A stretch of 7,432 nt of DNA from Candidatus Latescibacterota bacterium (GTDB lineage: Bacteria > Latescibacterota > UBA2968 > UBA8231): NCBI GenBank assembly GCA_021295675.1, contig JAGWBY010000044.1, forward strand, positions 43,219 through 50,650. The letters are read 5' to 3'. Below, piece by piece: positions 5,110 to 7,432 of the stretch (the first letter of the stretch is position 1; each line of letters begins with the position of its first letter). Position numbers and translations under genes: made by a program. A model generated the notes under the pieces. The model saw only the letters and a list, made by a program, of their open reading frames with translations. It searched no databases and was not told the origin of the DNA.

Positions 5110-6761
5110 TACCAGAATTTGGCCACGTTTTCTTCCGCCTTGGTCATCACCTCCAACAGAGCGGCTCGGCCTTCGCGGTTGGCCGCGAGGGCGCGTTGGA
5201 TGGCCGGTGCCAAGTCCGGGATCGTTTCAACGCGCTCGGCATGGGCACCAAGTGCCTCGGCCACCTGTGCATAGTGGCCGCCGAGTTGGTTGCTCTGATA
5301 GTGTTCGGTGGCGTAAGGCATGTGCTGGTCGTAGTGCGTCATCACGCCGTTGTTGAGCACCACCGTGAGAATGGGAATTTCTGCGCGTACCGCGGTCTCA
5401 ATGTCGAGACCCGCCATGCCAAAAGCCGCGTCGCCCATGATGTTGATGACTTGCTTATCCGGCGCGGCTAGCTTGGCCCCCAAGGCCAAGCCCAAGCCGT
5501 AGCCGAGCTGGGTCGATTTGCCCCAGCCGATGTACCCTCTGGGAATTTGGGGCCGCCAGAACGGCACGAGCTGATCGCGGGGATAGCCCGAGTCGTGGGT
5601 GATGATGGTGTTGGGCACATCCACGGCGCGGGCGAGCTCGGCGAAAACCCGGTAGGGGTTTATCGGCACCTCGTCCGAGCGGAATCTCGGGGCCCACGCG
5701 GCGTTGAACTCAGCGCGGATAGCCGCGATCTCGGCCGCAACTCCGCCGTCTCCTCGCCCGTCGGTCCCGAGCTGACTGCGGACTTCCTCGATGATCTGCT
5801 CCAGCACGATCCGCGCATCGCCGATGGCCCCCAAGTCGATCTGGTAGTCCTTGTTGAGATCTTCCGCGCAGTTAGTCACCTGTGCCAAGACGGCGCGATC
5901 AGGCATGGGAGCATTGAAGACCGAGATAGTAAAGCTGGTACCCACACCCAAGACGAAGTCGGTCTTTTGCAAGAAGCGATCGACCATTAGCGTGCCAGTG
6001 TGGCCGCCGGTGCCCAGCGCGAGCGCGTGGTTTTCGGGAAAGGCGCTCTTGCCGGCCAAAGTGGTCATAACGGGCACGTTGCACAGCTCGGCGAGGGCCA
6101 CGAGCTGATCCGTGGCTTCGGCCCACAGCACGCCGTGTCCGGCGTTGATGATCGGGCATTCGGCCTTGATTAGCGCGGCAACTAAGTCGCGAATCGCGTC
6201 TGAATCAGCCGCAGATTTGCAGGTTTTGACCGGCTGGTAGTCGAGGTCGTCGGGAAATTCAGCGGCACCTAAGTCGCTGGGGATTTCCACCAGCACCGGC
6301 CCAGGGCGACCGTGGACGAGCTGGCTAAAGGCGCGGCGCATCAGCTCGGGGATGCGCTCGATGCGGTTGACGCTGGCGGCCCATTTGGTGATGCCGCGAT
6401 AGTTGGCCACCGCGTCGAAGTTGGGCGGCACTTGCGCGCGGGCCGTGGACACGCCGCCGGGCAAAAGCAGCAGAGGGATGGCATCGGCGTAGGCTTGGGC
6501 CGCGCCGCCGAGCGCGTTTTCAGCTCCCGGCCCGGTCTGCATGGTGAAGACGCCAAAGGGGCGGCCATTGGTCGTGCGGCTGAAGCCGTCGGCCATATTG
6601 ACGCCCGTCCGCTCTTGGCGGCAAATAATGGGCCGGATGCCAGCGCGTGCTGCCTCGTCAATCAGCGGCTGAGCGGGAAAGGCCGACAGCCACTCGACGC
6701 CTTCGGCCTTGAGGATGTGGGCAATGGCTTTGGCGTCCTTTCCCGAGTTTTTGTCGTTGGA
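5109..6761 (-). CDS. ThDP-dependent enzyme, acetolactate-synthase/benzoylformate-decarboxylase-like; no usable start codon at its 5' end
   Basis: The open frame from 6761 to the TAA at 5109-5111 encodes 550 residues, the usual size for the three-domain ThDP family. The N-terminal PYR domain has GKDAKAIAHILKAEGVEW, then CRQERTG, whose Glu (6612-6614, frame residue 50) is the expected cofactor-activating glutamate. QTGPGAENALGG follows. The central domain reads VPVMTTLAGKSAFPENHALALG. The C-terminal PP domain has the GD...NN Mg/ThDP motif (GDAAFG to VVLNN, 5349-5435). The enzyme should cleave or form C-C bonds of a 2-keto acid or ketol. Oddity: an in-frame TGA lies at 6762-6764, and no ATG, GTG or TTG occurs before the ATG at 6594-6596. 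That ATG is downstream of the catalytic Glu. Either the start was lost through the adjacent repeat-bearing DNA (pseudogene) or a rare codon such as ATT is used. Confidence 0.85.
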   Translation of the reverse strand, partial: SNDKNSGKDAKAIAHILKAEGVEWLSAFPAQPLIDEAARAGIRPIICRQERTGVNMADGFSRTTNGRPFGVFTMQTGPGAENALGGAAQAYADAIPLLLLPGGVSTARAQVPPNFDAVANYRGITKWAASVNRIERIPELMRRAFSQLVHGRPGPVLVEIPSDLGAAEFPDDLDYQPVKTCKSAADSDAIRDLVAALIKAECPIINAGHGVLWAEATDQLVALAELCNVPVMTTLAGKSAFPENHALALGTGGHTGTLMVDRFLQKTDFVLGVGTSFTISVFNAPMPDRAVLAQVTNCAEDLNKDYQIDLGAIGDARIVLEQIIEEVRSQLGTDGRGDGGVAAEIAAIRAEFNAAWAPRFRSDEVPINPYRVFAELARAVDVPNTIITHDSGYPRDQLVPFWRPQIPRGYIGWGKSTQLGYGLGLALGAKLAAPDKQVINIMGDAAFGMAGLDIETAVRAEIPILTVVLNNGVMTHYDQHMPYATEHYQSNQLGGHYAQVAEALGAHAERVETIPDLAPAIQRALAANREGRAALLEVMTKAEENVAKFW

Positions 6762-6765
6762 TCAA

Positions 6766-6785
6766 GACCGCCACAGGGGACGGTC
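6766..6785. repeat. Hairpin repeat unit A (pentaloop, bulged 7-bp stem)
   Basis: GACCGCC (6766-6772) pairs with GG-A-CGGTC (6778-6785, A6780 bulged) around the loop ACAGG; on the minus strand the loop reads CCTGT. It lies only about 20 bases from the first recognisable codons of the ThDP gene, where its start codon should be. On the minus strand it has the same layout as unit B but different stem bases. Confidence 0.65.
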
Positions 6786-6802
6786 CCTACGGGGATTTTG
6801 TC

Positions 6803-6857
6803 GGGCAACCCCTGTAATTCATAGGGAATTCTGCAGGAGCAACCCTTGTGGTTGCCC
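6803..6857. repeat. Nested hairpin repeat units B and C sharing one right arm
   Basis: Unit B is GCAACC (6839-6844), loop CTTGT, GGTTGC (6850-6855). Upstream, GGGCAACC plus CCTGT (6803-6815) is the left half of a second unit whose perfect 8-bp partner GGTTGCCC is the right arm of B (6850-6857). GCAACCCYTGT is thus directly repeated at 6805-6815 and 6839-6849, 34 bp apart. Between them, AATTC (6816-6820) and GAATT (6826-6830) form a small inner stem. Removing 6816-6849 would leave one perfect hairpin, which suggests a duplication or insertion inside a repeat. Confidence 0.65.
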
Positions 6858-6887
6858 ACCCGCAATTTGCCTAGAACGTTGGACAGG

Positions 6888-6901
6888 GACGCACCAGCGT
6901 C
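6888..6901. other. Short perfect stem-loop just downstream of the membrane-protein gene
   Basis: GACGC (6888-6892), loop ACCA and GCGTC (6897-6901) form a 5-bp stem ten bases after the stop codon of the minus-strand membrane-protein gene. No T-run follows on the minus strand, so it is not a convincing intrinsic terminator; it could stabilise the mRNA 3' end or be chance. The rest of 6762-6911 holds the repeats listed above and no gene. Confidence 0.35.
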
Positions 6902-6911
6902 AAGCAGATTC

Positions 6912-7432
6912 TTATCTCGCCCGCCGCCCGCGCCCGATACTCCACCAGACGACTAGGGCTTCTACGGTGTGGCCGCTGATTAAGGCACCCACGGCTTGGG
7001 TCGCGCCGTGAAGCTCGAAATTGGCCAGCAAGGCTAGCATCAGCAAGACGGTCACCACGCGCGACGGAGCGCTCGGTGCCATAGCTTGGGTGCGGTGCTG
7101 GAGCAGGCCGATGCCGTGGAAGTAGCTGCGCAGGCTGACGACAAAGGGAAAGCCCGTAAAGAGGAGCAGCGGCGTCGTGCAGTGGGCGATTAGCTCGGGG
7201 CCAATGCCGATCCAAGTGCCGAGTATGTAATCGACCGCCGGCGTCCAAAACAGCAACACCATCCACGCACAGGAAAACAGACAACAACCCCAGCAGAAGC
7301 GGCGAATTTTGCCCAAATCCCCTTCTTGGCGGAAGGCCGTCGGCAGGTTGCGCAGTTCATTGAGCCAACCATAGGGGATGTGGCCGAGCGCATAGACGAT
7401 GGTCAGCACGGCCAGCGCTTCGGTGCCGTCGG
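6912..7432 (-). CDS. Multipass membrane protein, MATE-like/flippase-type transporter, C-terminal part (runs off the right edge)
   Basis: The minus-strand frame is open from the window edge to the TAA at 6912-6914, giving 172 complete codons. About five hydrophobic segments are visible, including VLTIVYALGHIPYGWL, the FCWGCCLFSCAWMVLLFW stretch, TPLLLFTGFPFVVSLRSYFH, VVTVLLMLALLANF and AVGALISGHTVEALVVWW. A basic tail (GRGRRAR) suits the cytoplasmic end. LRNLPTAFRQEGDLGKIRRF between helices and FHGIGLLQHRTQAMAPSAPSR recall the cytoplasmic loops of MATE or polysaccharide-flippase proteins, in which hydrophobic helix pairs alternate with short basic loops. It should move a lipid-linked or small organic molecule across the inner membrane; the family call is tentative. 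The GTG at 7407-7409 is internal, because the hydrophobic segment continues upstream. The gene lies about 150 bp upstream of the ThDP gene on the same strand. Confidence 0.6.
   Translation of the reverse strand, partial: DGTEALAVLTIVYALGHIPYGWLNELRNLPTAFRQEGDLGKIRRFCWGCCLFSCAWMVLLFWTPAVDYILGTWIGIGPELIAHCTTPLLLFTGFPFVVSLRSYFHGIGLLQHRTQAMAPSAPSRVVTVLLMLALLANFELHGATQAVGALISGHTVEALVVWWSIGRGRRAR

Noticed and set aside
4243..5274. A 343-codon open frame on the plus strand opposite the Gfo/Idh/MocA gene
   Set aside because: It is an antisense shadow in G+C-rich DNA. It shows no family motif, while the minus strand carries the Rossmann loop, the EK and HxxD motifs and a strong ribosome binding site. 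It also crosses the boundary between two real genes.
6594..6596. ATG as true start of the ThDP enzyme
   Set aside because: Recognisable coding sequence, including the cofactor-activating Glu at 6612-6614, continues about 50 codons upstream.
6762..6911. An insertion sequence between the membrane-protein gene and the ThDP gene
   Set aside because: Only about 150 bp, with no transposase frame, no clear terminal inverted repeats of the whole segment and no target-site duplication that I could find; a short non-coding repeat cluster fits better.
1..7432. A defence, toxin-antitoxin or secondary-metabolite system
   Set aside because: All recognisable proteins are metabolic enzymes or membrane proteins; no nuclease, helicase, reverse transcriptase, toxin or synthase modules are visible.

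Overview
The window is G+C-rich bacterial DNA with dense, short-spaced genes. It carries fragments of several families common in uncultured, metagenome-derived bacteria: a one-Cys sulfatase, a phytanoyl-CoA dioxygenase (PhyH), Gfo/Idh/MocA oxidoreductases, an amidohydrolase and a ThDP enzyme. This mixture recalls groups such as Latescibacterota, Poribacteria or Entotheonella. That is an inference from gene content only; the window has no rRNA or other marker gene to prove it.

Layout, left to right. (1) 1-538, minus: N-terminal part of an amidohydrolase-superfamily protein that runs off the left edge. (2) 539-617: a short, A+T-rich divergent intergenic region with a 19-bp tandem repeat. (3) 618-1046, plus: a small DUF2231-type membrane protein. 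(4) 1105-4018, plus: an apparent operon of sulfatase, PhyH-type Fe(II)/2-oxoglutarate dioxygenase, and a 73-codon ORF. That ORF looks like the two ends of a Gfo/Idh/MocA dehydrogenase joined in frame, with the middle missing. (5) 4015-6761, minus: a full-length Gfo/Idh/MocA oxidoreductase and, upstream of it, a ThDP-dependent enzyme of the acetolactate-synthase type that has no usable start codon at its expected 5' end. (6) 6762-6911: an intergenic region with a cluster of related hairpin repeats. (7) 6912-7432, minus: the C-terminal part of a multipass, MATE-like membrane protein that runs off the right edge.

The two operons converge and their stop codons overlap at 4015-4018. Together they look like catabolism of an organic, possibly sulfated or hydroxylated, small molecule: desulfation, oxidative hydroxylation, NAD(P)-dependent oxidation and ThDP-dependent C-C chemistry. 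No substrate can be named from sequence.

The most notable feature is decay or rearrangement. One dehydrogenase gene has lost about four fifths of its length in frame. The ThDP gene has lost its start next to the hairpin repeats. The sulfatase appears to lack a conserved segment of about eight residues and has a duplicated C-terminal 11-residue unit. I see no defence system, CRISPR array, transposase, tRNA or rRNA.
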